DNA from: Firmicutes bacterium UBA1393
Lineage (GTDB): Bacteria > Bacillota > DTU025
Direction of reading: 5' to 3'
DNA length: 13,785 nt
Assembly: GCA_002305255.1 (NCBI GenBank)
Contig: DBQN01000092.1
Span: 15,353-29,137 of the forward strand
The position numbers and the translations under genes were made by a program. The notes beneath the pieces were generated by a model. The model did not search any database. It saw only the letters and a list, made by a program, of their open reading frames with translations, and had not been told where the DNA came from. Below are positions 6,876 to 13,785 of this stretch, piece by piece (positions within the stretch are counted from its first letter, which is position 1; each line of letters starts with the position of its first letter).

Positions 6876-7863
6876 AACGCAAACCTCCTCCCGCCGCACA
6901 CCGCGCGATGTGCGTGTCGGACCCAACTGCGGCAAGCTCAGGCTCGAACTCCCGACACCTGGCCGACGCCCGACTGCACCTTGGATGGAACCTGCAGCCG
7001 GCAGGCGGGTCGAGCAAGTTCGGCGCAGCGCCGTCTATCGAGACGAGCCTGGTGCCCGAAGGGGCATCCACAACAGGTACCGAGTCGATCAGCGCCCGGG
7101 TGTATGGGTGTTTCGGCGAATTGAGCACCTCGCCGGCCGAACCCTGCTCCACGATTTGCCCTGCATACATCACAGCCACCCTGTCGGCAGCCTGCCTCAC
7201 AATTCCGAAGTCGTGGGTGATGAGCAGCACGGCCATGTTGAGCTCTTCCTGGAGACTGGATATCAGGTCGAGTATCTGCGCCTGCACGGTGACGTCAAGG
7301 GCGGTGGTTGGTTCGTCGGCGATCAACAGCTTCGGACGGGCAGCCAGAGCCATGGCTATCATGACGCGCTGGCGCATACCGCCGCTGAGCTGGTGAGGGT
7401 AGTCCGACGCGCGCTGTGCCGGCGACGGGATGCCGACCTTGTGGAGGAGCTCGATGGCAAGCTCGCGGGCCTTTCGCCTGTCGGCGGCGTGGTGTGCCAT
7501 GATGGCCTCGACAACCTGAGCCCCAACTGTGTAGACCGGATTCAGACTCGTCATGGGCTCCTGGAAGATCATCGCCGCATCCCCACCGCGTACGCTGCAC
7601 ATCTCGGCCTCGCTCAAGGAGAGGAGCTCGCGGCCGTCAAGCTTGACACTGCCGCGCACGATGAGACCGGGGGGTGAAGGCACAAGACGCATCACCGACA
7701 GCGCCGTCGCGCTCTTGCCGCAGCCTGACTCGCCCACCAGCGCCAGTGTCACGCCGCGCTCGATGGAGAAACTGACTCCGTCCACCGCCCGCACACAGCC
7801 CCTGGGTGTGAAGAAGTAGGTCGCAAGATCCCTTACATCCAGCACGCACTCGCCACTACCCAC
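6865..7863 (-). CDS. Oligopeptide/dipeptide ABC importer, ATPase D
   Basis: This is the first ATPase of the importer, 332 residues from GTG 7863, with AAGGAGGTG about 7 bases upstream. Motifs: Walker A GESGCGKSA (44-52), Q101 in FQEPMTSLNP, signature LSGGMRQR (159-166), Walker B LLIADEP (179-185) and H217 in ITHD. The C-terminal substrate-class domain has KHPYTRAL (251-258) and cysteines C290, C296, C303 and C322, the probable [4Fe-4S] ligands of this family. It overlaps the end of the permease C gene by 8 bases and the start of the F gene by 11, so translation of C, D and F is probably coupled. Equivalent to OppD/DppD; solute specificity is set mainly by the binding protein. Confidence 0.94.
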   Translation of the reverse strand: MGSGECVLDVRDLATYFFTPRGCVRAVDGVSFSIERGVTLALVGESGCGKSATALSVMRLVPSPPGLIVRGSVKLDGRELLSLSEAEMCSVRGGDAAMIFQEPMTSLNPVYTVGAQVVEAIMAHHAADRRKARELAIELLHKVGIPSPAQRASDYPHQLSGGMRQRVMIAMALAARPKLLIADEPTTALDVTVQAQILDLISSLQEELNMAVLLITHDFGIVRQAADRVAVMYAGQIVEQGSAGEVLNSPKHPYTRALIDSVPVVDAPSGTRLVSIDGAAPNLLDPPAGCRFHPRCSRASARCREFEPELAAVGSDTHIARCAAGGGLRYDC

Positions 7864-8827
7864 GGGTCACACCTCCTTGCCTCGACCCGCCTGTGCCGGC
7901 GGCGGCGCCGCCGGCGACCGCAGCCGTAGCGCACGTGCCTCGCCCGGCAGCGAACTTCCTCATCTGCCTGCGCATGGCGCTGAAGGCCTGCCGCCTGGGA
8001 ATATGGGGGTTGAGCACCTCTTCCAGCGCGTAGCCCGCCATCATGAAGCCGAACACCGTCACGAAGATCGCCAGTCCGGGCGGAACAACCCACCACCATG
8101 CGCCGAAAAGCAGCGCGTGGCCTGATTGCGCCTCGAACAGCATCTTGCCCCAGCTTATGGCCGTGGGGTCACCGAAACCAAGAAAGCTCAGACCGGCCTC
8201 TGCCACCATCACGCCTGCCGCGTTCAGCACACCGTTGACGATCATCAGAGGCGAGACCGACACCAGTATGTGTTCGGCCATGATGTGCCACTTGCTCGCG
8301 CCGATACTCCGGGAGGCGGCCACGAAATCGCGAGAACGCACCGAGAGCACCTGCGAGCGTATCATCCTTGCCATGCCCGCCCAGCCCAGCACCGTGAAGA
8401 TGACAATGATCATGTAGAACTTCGTTCCCAGGTAGTTGGCCAGAAGTATCATCAAGGGCAGGCCGGGCACGACGAATATAACGTCGCACGCTCGCATTAT
8501 GACGGTGTCGACCCAGCCGCCGGTGTAGCCGGCGAGGATGCCCATGAAGGTGCCCACCACGGTCACAGCGAGCCCTGTGCACAATCCAACTATGAGCGAC
8601 ACCCTGGCTCCATAGATGAGCTTACTCAAGATGTCGTTGCCGAAGGCATCAGTGCCCAGCCAGTGCCCGCGCCCGGGGCGCATTCGGCGCGCGTCTCGCT
8701 GGTCGATGTCGTAGGGGTTGTAAGGGGCCAAGAGGGGGGCGAACACGGCCACCAACACCACAGCCACGGTGATGCAGATTCCGATCCGGCCGCGCGGCAG
8801 TCTCCACATTCTCTTAAGCACGTTCAT
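7856..8827 (-). CDS. Oligopeptide/dipeptide ABC importer, permease C
   Basis: This is one of the two membrane subunits of the importer, 323 residues. It has the N-terminal span (about 13-34) followed by HWLGTDAFGNDILSKLIYGAR (seen over residues 55-75), the hallmark of OppC/DppC. Four or five further spans follow, then the cytoplasmic EAA loop around DFVAASRSIGAS (167-178) and EAGLSFLGFGDP (210-221). Normal homologues end soon after the LNP motif (272-274 here). This one runs on for about 45 residues that are basic at first and then Ala/Gly-rich, without an obvious fold, and the extra coding region includes the ribosome site of the next gene. The ribosome site before ATG 8827 is weak, and the gene lies 18 bases after the permease B stop. 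Confidence 0.93.
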   Translation of the reverse strand: MNVLKRMWRLPRGRIGICITVAVVLVAVFAPLLAPYNPYDIDQRDARRMRPGRGHWLGTDAFGNDILSKLIYGARVSLIVGLCTGLAVTVVGTFMGILAGYTGGWVDTVIMRACDVIFVVPGLPLMILLANYLGTKFYMIIVIFTVLGWAGMARMIRSQVLSVRSRDFVAASRSIGASKWHIMAEHILVSVSPLMIVNGVLNAAGVMVAEAGLSFLGFGDPTAISWGKMLFEAQSGHALLFGAWWWVVPPGLAIFVTVFGFMMAGYALEEVLNPHIPRRQAFSAMRRQMRKFAAGRGTCATAAVAGGAAAGTGGSRQGGVTRG

Positions 8828-8845
8828 TGTTGCAGCAGCCCCCGT

Positions 8846-9817
8846 CTACCTGTATTTGACCCGCGGGTCAAGCATGGAGTAGGCCATGTCGGCGGCGAAG
8901 TTGGCGAGCACCGTCACCACGGCCATGATCAGCATAGTGCCCTGCATCAGCGGGTAATCGAGCGAGCGAGAAGCCTCCACCACCAACAGCCCCATGCCCT
9001 CCCAGGAGAAGATGGTCTCGATGATGGTGGTGCCGCCGATGAGCCCCGCCAGGCTCATGCCGATCCTGGTTACCAGGGGCAGGAGAGCGTTTCTGAAGGC
9101 GTGTCGGTAGAGCACCGTGCGTTCGGTCAGACCCTTCGAGCGCGCGGTGCGAACATAGTCTTCACCGGTGACCTCCACCATGGAGTTGCGCACGAGGATG
9201 CCGTAGCTCACGATGCTGCCGATACTCATAGACACCACCGGAAGCACCGCGTGCCTCGCCACACTTCCGATGAACTCCCATGACCAACCGATGGGTATGA
9301 AGGGGTCGCTCATGCCGTACGCCGGGAAGACCGGCCATGTGAACGCGAGCAGGAGGGTGAGTATCATAGCGATCCAGAAGGCCGGCAGGGCCGACACAAC
9401 TATCGCCGATGATAGCAGGAACGTGTCGAGACCGCCGCCGCGGCGCCAGGCCGCCGTCGCCCCCAGCGCCACTCCGAGCAGGAGCGACACCAGGAACGAC
9501 GACAGCGTCAACGCGAGAGTCCAGGGGATCCTGGACCAGATCACCTGAGCCACAGGGCGCCTGTAGGTGAAGGAGATGCCCAGATCGCCCTTTGCGAGGT
9601 TGCGCAGGTATGCCGCGAACTGCTTGTGAAGCGGCCCGTCAAGTCCGAACTGCCTCAGAACCTCCTGCTTTGCCTCTGGCGACAGCCTCGGGTCATTGGC
9701 GAAGTGCTCCGCGGGCGAGCCCGGCAACAGCCTGGGCAGGAAGAAGTTCAGCGTCACAACTACGCACAGGATGATCAGAGTCTGGATGGCTCTCCTCGCC
9801 CAGTAGGCGCCTGACAC
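8846..9817 (-). CDS. Oligopeptide/dipeptide ABC importer, permease B
   Basis: This is the other membrane subunit, 323 residues from GTG 9817, with GGGAGGT about 8 bases upstream. The N-terminus has the OppB/DppB layout: a first span at about 10-30, then FFLPRLLPGSP and the extracellular helix region with FGLDGPLHKQF (57-67) and KGDLGISF (76-83). The EAA loop DYVRTARSKGL (220-230) with FRNALLPLVT (241-250) contacts the ATPases. It ends with DPRVKYR, the standard C-terminus. It starts only 2 bases after the binding-protein stop, so translation is likely coupled. Nothing is missing compared with the family. Confidence 0.94.
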   Translation of the reverse strand: MSGAYWARRAIQTLIILCVVVTLNFFLPRLLPGSPAEHFANDPRLSPEAKQEVLRQFGLDGPLHKQFAAYLRNLAKGDLGISFTYRRPVAQVIWSRIPWTLALTLSSFLVSLLLGVALGATAAWRRGGGLDTFLLSSAIVVSALPAFWIAMILTLLLAFTWPVFPAYGMSDPFIPIGWSWEFIGSVARHAVLPVVSMSIGSIVSYGILVRNSMVEVTGEDYVRTARSKGLTERTVLYRHAFRNALLPLVTRIGMSLAGLIGGTTIIETIFSWEGMGLLVVEASRSLDYPLMQGTMLIMAVVTVLANFAADMAYSMLDPRVKYR

Positions 9818-9819
9818 AA

Positions 9820-11445
9820 TTACTTACCTCCCTTAAGGGTAAGCCGTGAGAGAGTAGCGGTGTTGTTCACGCCGGAATCCGGCTCCACAACCCAGCCGGT
9901 GAACTTGTCGTCGCGATACAGCTGCAGTACATCGGCTGCGAAGAGCGGGATGTGGTAGTAGGCGCTGGCCAGCCTTGCCTGCATATCGCGGAGGATCTTG
10001 TTCCGCGCGGCATCGTTCAGTTCCATCTGCATGGCCTCGGCCATCCTGTCGTACTCGGGATCAGAGTAGCCGCCGTAGTTGAAGCCGGTGACGCGCCCAT
10101 CTGTCATGACACCGCGGGAGGTGTGCCCGTAGTAGAACATCATGTCAGGCACGCCGAACGACACAGAGGTGATGGCCGCTGCGAAGTCAGCTGCCATCTG
10201 CCTGTTGCGCAGCGCCTCGGCGGTGAGAGGTGTGAAGTAGGCGTCGATCCCGATCTGCTTGATCTGATTGACTAGCAGTTCGGCCAGGTTCATCGAGGCC
10301 GGCGTGTTGCCGGTGAGCACCTCAAGGCGCATGGCCTTGCCGGACTTGTCTTCGCGGAGCCCGTCGCGGTTCACATCGACATAGCCCGCTGCGTCGAGCA
10401 GTGCCTTGGCGGCGTTCACGTCACGAGGTACAGGTGTGAGACTCTTGTTGGCATGTATATCGGTGAAGGCAACGAGACCGGGGCCCTGCTCACGACCGTA
10501 GCCGAGCAGCACGTCGCGGATGAGGGTCTTCTGGTCGATGGCCAAAGAGACCGCCTTCCTCAGCGTGATATCGCTCCACGGGGCGTTGCGCAAGTTGAAC
10601 TGGAGGGTTCTCACGGAAGACGACGGCGCAGACGCGACCTTCAGGTTGGGGAAGGCCTTTGCATTCGCCTCGACCTCCTCAGCCACCGCTCCATCGATAT
10701 TCCACAGCAGCGCATCGAGGTCGCCGCGGCGGATCGAGAGGATTCCCATGGTCTCATCGCGCAGCACACGCAGGGTGATGGTGTCGAGCGAGAGGTTCGA
10801 CCTGTAGTGGGTGCCGGTGTTCTTGAGCGTGACGAACTGCCCGTCGCGCCTGTCAGCCACGATGCATGGCCCAGACCCGACGGGGTTGTCGAGGTTGGGG
10901 TAGTTCACAGGATCTTCGATCTTGCTCCAGATGTGCTTCGGCAGGATCGACGGCGCAGTGCCGATGAAACGCATCGAGTTCGATGACGGCGCCCTGAACG
11001 TCACGCGCACCGTATGCGCGTCTATGACTTGCGCGCCCGCCAGGTTGCCGATGATCGCCATGAAGCTCGGAAAGCGCTTGGCGCGAATCAGGTTGAAGCT
11101 GAACTCCACGTCTTCAGCAGTAACCGGCTTGCCGTCATGCCACTTTGCGTTGGGGTTGAGCTTGAAGTCTACGGTGAGACCGTTGTCCTTGATCTCCCAC
11201 GAGTCGGCCAGGTTCGGCACAAGGCCCTTCTCCGTGTCCCAGGCCAGCAGCGTGTCATAGACCAAGCCTATCACGAAGCCCTCGGAGCTGCCGAAACCCA
11301 TGTAGGGATTGAGGTTCTTCACGTCATCCAGGACGCCCAGATTAAGCGCGCCGGCAGGCTCGGCCGCCCTCGCAGCGCCCAGCGGCGCCATAACCAGTAG
11401 AGCGCATACAGCGGCCAGGATCGATCTCCACACCGAGTTTCTCAT
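9820..11445 (-). CDS. Oligopeptide-type extracellular solute-binding protein (family 5)
   Basis: This protein captures the solute outside the membrane and delivers it to permeases B and C. It has 541 residues, the usual size. It begins with a Sec signal peptide: basic MRNSVWR, a hydrophobic core to about residue 22, and an alanine-rich cleavage region ending near ARA-AEP (about 27). There is no lipobox cysteine, so it should be a soluble periplasmic or secreted protein, not a lipoprotein. The family 5 signature KWHDGKPVTAEDVEFSF is at about 101-117. ATG 11445 is chosen because GGGAGGT (11453-11459) sits 7 bases upstream; a TTG six bases earlier lies too close to that site. The gene follows the 209-residue protein gene after 36 bases. 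Substrate could be peptides, but the family also includes binders of nickel, haem, sugars and opines. Confidence 0.92.
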   Translation of the reverse strand: MRNSVWRSILAAVCALLVMAPLGAARAAEPAGALNLGVLDDVKNLNPYMGFGSSEGFVIGLVYDTLLAWDTEKGLVPNLADSWEIKDNGLTVDFKLNPNAKWHDGKPVTAEDVEFSFNLIRAKRFPSFMAIIGNLAGAQVIDAHTVRVTFRAPSSNSMRFIGTAPSILPKHIWSKIEDPVNYPNLDNPVGSGPCIVADRRDGQFVTLKNTGTHYRSNLSLDTITLRVLRDETMGILSIRRGDLDALLWNIDGAVAEEVEANAKAFPNLKVASAPSSSVRTLQFNLRNAPWSDITLRKAVSLAIDQKTLIRDVLLGYGREQGPGLVAFTDIHANKSLTPVPRDVNAAKALLDAAGYVDVNRDGLREDKSGKAMRLEVLTGNTPASMNLAELLVNQIKQIGIDAYFTPLTAEALRNRQMAADFAAAITSVSFGVPDMMFYYGHTSRGVMTDGRVTGFNYGGYSDPEYDRMAEAMQMELNDAARNKILRDMQARLASAYYHIPLFAADVLQLYRDDKFTGWVVEPDSGVNNTATLSRLTLKGGK

Positions 11446-11452
11446 CTTCAAT

Positions 11453-11459
11453 ACCTCCC
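11453..11459 (-). promoter_or_regulatory. Ribosome binding site fixing the binding-protein start
   Basis: GGGAGGT on the minus strand lies 7 bases before ATG 11445, but only 1 base before the in-frame TTG at 11451. This selects the ATG. Confidence 0.7.
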
Positions 11460-11481
11460 TCGAGTTTTGTCGGCACTGAGG

Positions 11482-12111
11482 CTACAGGATCCTGGTCCCG
11501 AAGCCACCCTTGCCAAGCCCGTTGTCGAAAATCTGCTCTATGTGGATTATGTAGACAGGCCTCTCAGGCCAGATCTCCGGGTTGGGTTTGTGGTACACAT
11601 CATGTTGCGCGTTGAGGAACTGATGGTACTTGCCTTCAGTGCAGATCTCCATCTTCCCGCGCACCTCATATGTGATGGCAGGTGGCTGGTAGTAGACCAG
11701 GGTCACATCAGGGTTCTCGCAGTAGTTGATCCAGGAGTGCTTCTTGGCCAGTTCTATTGAGCCGAGAATCGAGAAGTCGATGCGCTCGCGGCAACCATCG
11801 CCCCACATGTAACGCATGAGCACGCCGAGGCCGTCTTCGCTGTAGCCGTCGCGCCAGCCCCTGTTGATGTGGTCCATGTAAGCCTCGATGGTCTCGTCGA
11901 GGTACTCAGCCTTTGGCACGAACCCGATACCCTTGATGGAGCCGTTCAAGCCTGCGCTTCCATAAGAGATGAATGTGGGAGTGTGCCTGGTGAAGCCGAG
12001 GAACATCTCCTCGGGAGTGACCTTCTCGCCCGCAGCCTGTCGCCGCACCAGTTCAGCACGGCCATCGTACGCCCATTTGATGAACTTCTCCGGCAGTTTC
12101 AGCTCGTCCAT
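11482..12111 (-). CDS. Uncharacterised protein leading the oligopeptide operon
   Basis: I do not recognise this 209-residue protein with confidence. It has no signal peptide or membrane span and is probably cytoplasmic. It is rich in aromatic residues and acidic overall. The second half (about 110-197) reads as strand, a helix with ELAKKHSWINYCENPD (120-135), strand TLVYY, strand ITYEVRGKMEI (146-156), a helix near YHQFLNAQHD (162-171), then RPVYIIHIEQI (184-194). That order resembles the FMN-binding split barrel of pyridoxamine phosphate oxidase-like proteins, but no decisive motif is visible, so this is a weak inference. ATG 12111 has AAGG and a G run just upstream; the frame continues to 12279 through the terminator hairpin, and that extension looks non-coding. 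It precedes the binding-protein gene by 36 bases, so it is probably the first operon gene and may process the imported solute. Confidence 0.75.
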   Translation of the reverse strand: MDELKLPEKFIKWAYDGRAELVRRQAAGEKVTPEEMFLGFTRHTPTFISYGSAGLNGSIKGIGFVPKAEYLDETIEAYMDHINRGWRDGYSEDGLGVLMRYMWGDGCRERIDFSILGSIELAKKHSWINYCENPDVTLVYYQPPAITYEVRGKMEICTEGKYHQFLNAQHDVYHKPNPEIWPERPVYIIHIEQIFDNGLGKGGFGTRIL

Positions 12112-12222
12112 TGCCTTCCCCCCTAGTAGTAGCCGCACGTGTCCGGCCCAAAGAGCTAATTGACTAAAGGGAATTCGTGGTCGAGACTGGTTCTCCTGCC
12201 CCCTGAGCGCTTGAAAGCAGAT
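12112..12222. other. Leader region of the oligopeptide operon, no clear promoter
   Basis: This 111-base stretch separates the hairpin at 12223-12252 from the first operon gene. It is locally more AT-rich around 12157-12178 and must hold the operon promoter if the hairpin terminates transcription. I see no -35/-10 pair of reasonable quality on the minus strand and no strong inverted repeat. Read-through from the carboxyltransferase gene or an alternative sigma factor are both possible. Confidence 0.4.
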
Positions 12223-12252
12223 AGCCCGGCCGGCTTTGAAGCCGACCGGGCT
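12223..12252 (-). terminator. Hairpin after the carboxyltransferase gene
   Basis: Arms AGCCCGGCCGGCTT (12223-12236) and AAGCCGACCGGGCT (12239-12252) make a 14-base stem with one non-Watson-Crick position. That position is a G-U pair in minus-strand RNA but a C-A mismatch in plus-strand RNA, which points to function in the minus direction, 41 bases after the carboxyltransferase stop. The inner bases must open to form a loop. No long T tract follows. Confidence 0.6.
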
Positions 12253-12293
12253 CGGGTCAACTTGTTGCTTGCGCTGCATCGCGAGACTGAGGG

Positions 12294-13655
12294 CTATGCC
12301 TTACCTGCCAGGTAGCTCTCGGTCTCCTTTGGGAACAGCGCCCACGAGATCGCGTCGAACTCGTCGCCGCCGAAACGTTCCACTGCCTTACGTGCTGATG
12401 GCATCCCGGGCTCCAGGCCGTCGCCGGGCCGGCGCGTAACCGGCTGCTCGCCGTTGAGCACCCTTGCGGCGAGCTTGGGGTCGATGGTGCCCGCCGGCCT
12501 GCCATAGTTGCCACGGATGTAGTTGGACACTTCGTTCGAGATGTTCTTGTAGCGCTCATTCAGGATCACATTGAACGCTGCCTGCGTGCCGACGATCTGG
12601 CTCATCGGGGTGACCAGCGGCGGCCAGCCCAGCTCCTCACGGACCCTGGGCACCTCCGACAGAATCTCATCGAGGCGATTCTCGGCATGCATCTCCTTGA
12701 GCTGCGCACGGAGGTTGGAGATCATCCCGCCGGGAATCTGATACGTGAGCACCTCAGCACTGACCTGCAGCGGACCAATGAGGTTGTGGTACTCAGGGGT
12801 ATTGTCGATGATCTGCTTCAGGATAGACGACGCCGGCCTAATGCGCCGCACGTCGATGCCGGTATCGTATTCTGTGCCGGCCAGGGCAACGATGAGAGAC
12901 TCCGACGGCGGCTGCGAGGAGCCCAGGGCCACCGTGGATGTGGCGCAGTCCACTGCCGTGGCGCCGGCTTCGATGGCCTTGAGATAGGTCATCGACGCCA
13001 TGCCGGATGTATAGTGCGAATGGACCTGCACCGGCAGCCTAACCTCTGATACCAGGCGCGCAACCAGTTCCTCGGCTGCTCGGGGCGCGAGGATGCCGGC
13101 CATATCCTTCACACATATGGAGTCGGCGCCGATATCTCTCAGCTGCTTCGCGTAGGCCACGAAGCCATCAATCGTGTGAACCGGGCTTGTGGTGTAGCAT
13201 ATCGCTCCCTGAAGGTGAGCACCTGCGTGCTTCACTGACTCCGCGGCGCGCTCGATGTTGCGCACGTCATTCAGGGCGTCGAACACCCGCACGATGTCGA
13301 TGCCTGTGTCAACCATCCGATGCACGAAGGCATCGACGACGTCGTCTGCGTAGGGCTTGTACCCCACCAGGTTCTGGCCGCGCAACAGCATCTGCAGGGG
13401 CGTGTTGACTATGGTCGCACGGAGCTGTCGGAGGCGCTCCCATGGGTCCTCCTTGAGGTATCTGAGGCAAGTATCAAAGGTGGCTCCACCCCAGACCTCC
13501 ATGGAGTAGAAACCCACGCGGTCCAGATATGCAGCGACAGCCAGCATGTGCTCTGTGCGCATCCTGGTTGCGAACAGTGACTGATGAGCATCGCGCAACG
13601 TGGTGTCAGTGATGCCGACTCTTGCGCCGTTGAGAGTACGAGGAGGTAGTGGCAT
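12294..13655 (-). CDS. Biotin-dependent carboxyltransferase subunit (pyruvate carboxylase B / oxaloacetate decarboxylase alpha type)
   Basis: This enzyme moves a carboxyl group between carboxybiotin and pyruvate/oxaloacetate. It has 453 residues. The TIM-barrel domain starts with DTTLRDAHQSL (17-27); the metal site is formed by D22, H212 and H214 (VHSHYTSG), and K183 in VKDMAG is the lysine that is carboxylated in family members. These spacings match the transcarboxylase 5S subunit closely. QIPGGMISNL opens the conserved C-terminal carboxylase domain, which ends near residue 440. No biotin-attachment domain (AMKM motif) follows, so it needs a separate biotin carrier and either a biotin carboxylase (pyruvate carboxylase), a sodium-pump decarboxylase beta subunit, or a transcarboxylase partner; none is in the window. 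ATG 13655 has GGGAGGG about 11 bases upstream, a slightly long spacing. Function in anaplerosis or propionate metabolism cannot be separated here. Confidence 0.92.
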   Translation of the reverse strand: MPLPPRTLNGARVGITDTTLRDAHQSLFATRMRTEHMLAVAAYLDRVGFYSMEVWGGATFDTCLRYLKEDPWERLRQLRATIVNTPLQMLLRGQNLVGYKPYADDVVDAFVHRMVDTGIDIVRVFDALNDVRNIERAAESVKHAGAHLQGAICYTTSPVHTIDGFVAYAKQLRDIGADSICVKDMAGILAPRAAEELVARLVSEVRLPVQVHSHYTSGMASMTYLKAIEAGATAVDCATSTVALGSSQPPSESLIVALAGTEYDTGIDVRRIRPASSILKQIIDNTPEYHNLIGPLQVSAEVLTYQIPGGMISNLRAQLKEMHAENRLDEILSEVPRVREELGWPPLVTPMSQIVGTQAAFNVILNERYKNISNEVSNYIRGNYGRPAGTIDPKLAARVLNGEQPVTRRPGDGLEPGMPSARKAVERFGGDEFDAISWALFPKETESYLAGKA

Positions 13656-13698
13656 GGGCTTGGGTGCCCTCCCTTCTGACGGTTGTGCTTACGTCAAC

Positions 13699-13727
13699 AG
13701 TATAACATTCCTTAGTATGGCTAGAAA
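13699..13727 (-). promoter_or_regulatory. Candidate promoter for the carboxyltransferase gene
   Basis: On the minus strand a good -10 box TATACT (13699-13704) is preceded, 17 bases upstream, by a weak -35 TTTCTA (13722-13727). The expected start near 13692 gives a leader of about 37 bases containing the GGGAGGG ribosome site. It is the only AT-rich stretch in this intergenic region. Confidence 0.45.
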
Positions 13728-13736
13728 GCTGATGTA

Positions 13737-13756
13737 CCAGCGGCGTAAGCCGCCGG
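13737..13756 (-). terminator. Hairpin upstream of the carboxyltransferase promoter
   Basis: In minus-strand RNA, CCGGCGGC and GCCGCUGG pair over eight positions, including one G-U, with the loop UUAC. The same position is an A-C mismatch on the plus strand, favouring a role at the end of a minus-strand gene lying beyond the window. It lacks a T tract, so the assignment is tentative. Confidence 0.4.
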
Positions 13757-13785
13757 GTGGGGAAACCGGCCCCCGCAGGCGCCCA

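Noticed and set aside
6517..7677. A 386-residue open frame on the plus strand
   Set aside because: It is antisense to both importer ATPases, whose motifs are intact; its own translation is low-quality and without domains.
8126..9283. A 385-residue open frame on the plus strand
   Set aside because: It is antisense to permeases C and B, very rich in His, Gly and Arg, resembles no family and has no ribosome site; such frames are common opposite GC-rich genes.
12112..12279. N-terminal extension of the 209-residue protein
   Set aside because: It would run through the terminator hairpin at 12223-12252 and lacks a start signal; the ATG at 12111 begins protein-like sequence.
13752..13785. Further inverted repeat CCGG...CCGG near the window end
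   Set aside because: The arms are only four or five bases and the sequence is cut by the window edge, so it cannot be assessed.

Overview
The window reads as ordinary chromosome from a GC-rich bacterium. Strong AGGAGG-type ribosome sites, frequent GTG and TTG starts and sigma-70-like promoters fit a high-GC member of the Bacillota or a relative. This is an inference from style, not a taxonomic result. Two details hint at a cell with an outer membrane: a CcmF-type haem lyase (System I cytochrome c maturation), and a peptide-binding protein whose signal peptide has no lipobox cysteine. There are no rRNAs, tRNAs, CRISPR arrays, insertion sequences or phage genes, and no gene looks broken.

Layout. 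(1) 71-2741, plus strand: sfsA, then an ABC-2 type exporter (ATPase plus six-helix permease), packed as one unit. (2) 2742-3272, minus strand: a DUF2148 protein with a ferredoxin-like cysteine cluster, ending exactly where the permease gene ends. (3) 3273-3487: a 215-base divergent control region with one good promoter facing each way and three inverted repeats. (4) 3488-5809, plus strand: a long CcmF-like haem lyase with a TTG start. (5) 5840-5863: a hairpin between convergent genes. (6) 5862-12111, minus strand: a six-gene operon, read in transcription order as an unknown 209-residue protein, the oligopeptide-binding protein, permeases B and C, and ATPases D and F. (7) 12223-12252: a hairpin after the next gene. 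(8) 12294-13655, minus strand: the carboxyltransferase subunit of a pyruvate/oxaloacetate-type biotin enzyme, with a promoter at 13699-13727 and a hairpin upstream at 13737-13756.

How the genes work together. The 5862-12111 operon encodes a complete ABC importer for a peptide-like or related solute: binding protein, two permeases and two ATPases with the C-terminal cysteine motif of this family. It also has one uncharacterised leading gene that may act on the imported compound. The DUF2148 gene and ccmF share a divergent control region and may be co-regulated around Fe-S or haem metabolism. The carboxyltransferase lacks a biotin domain, so it needs partner subunits encoded elsewhere. No gene-free stretch exceeds 300 bases. 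The least explained parts are the 209-residue protein and the repeat-rich divergent control region. I did not find a clearly new multi-gene system.
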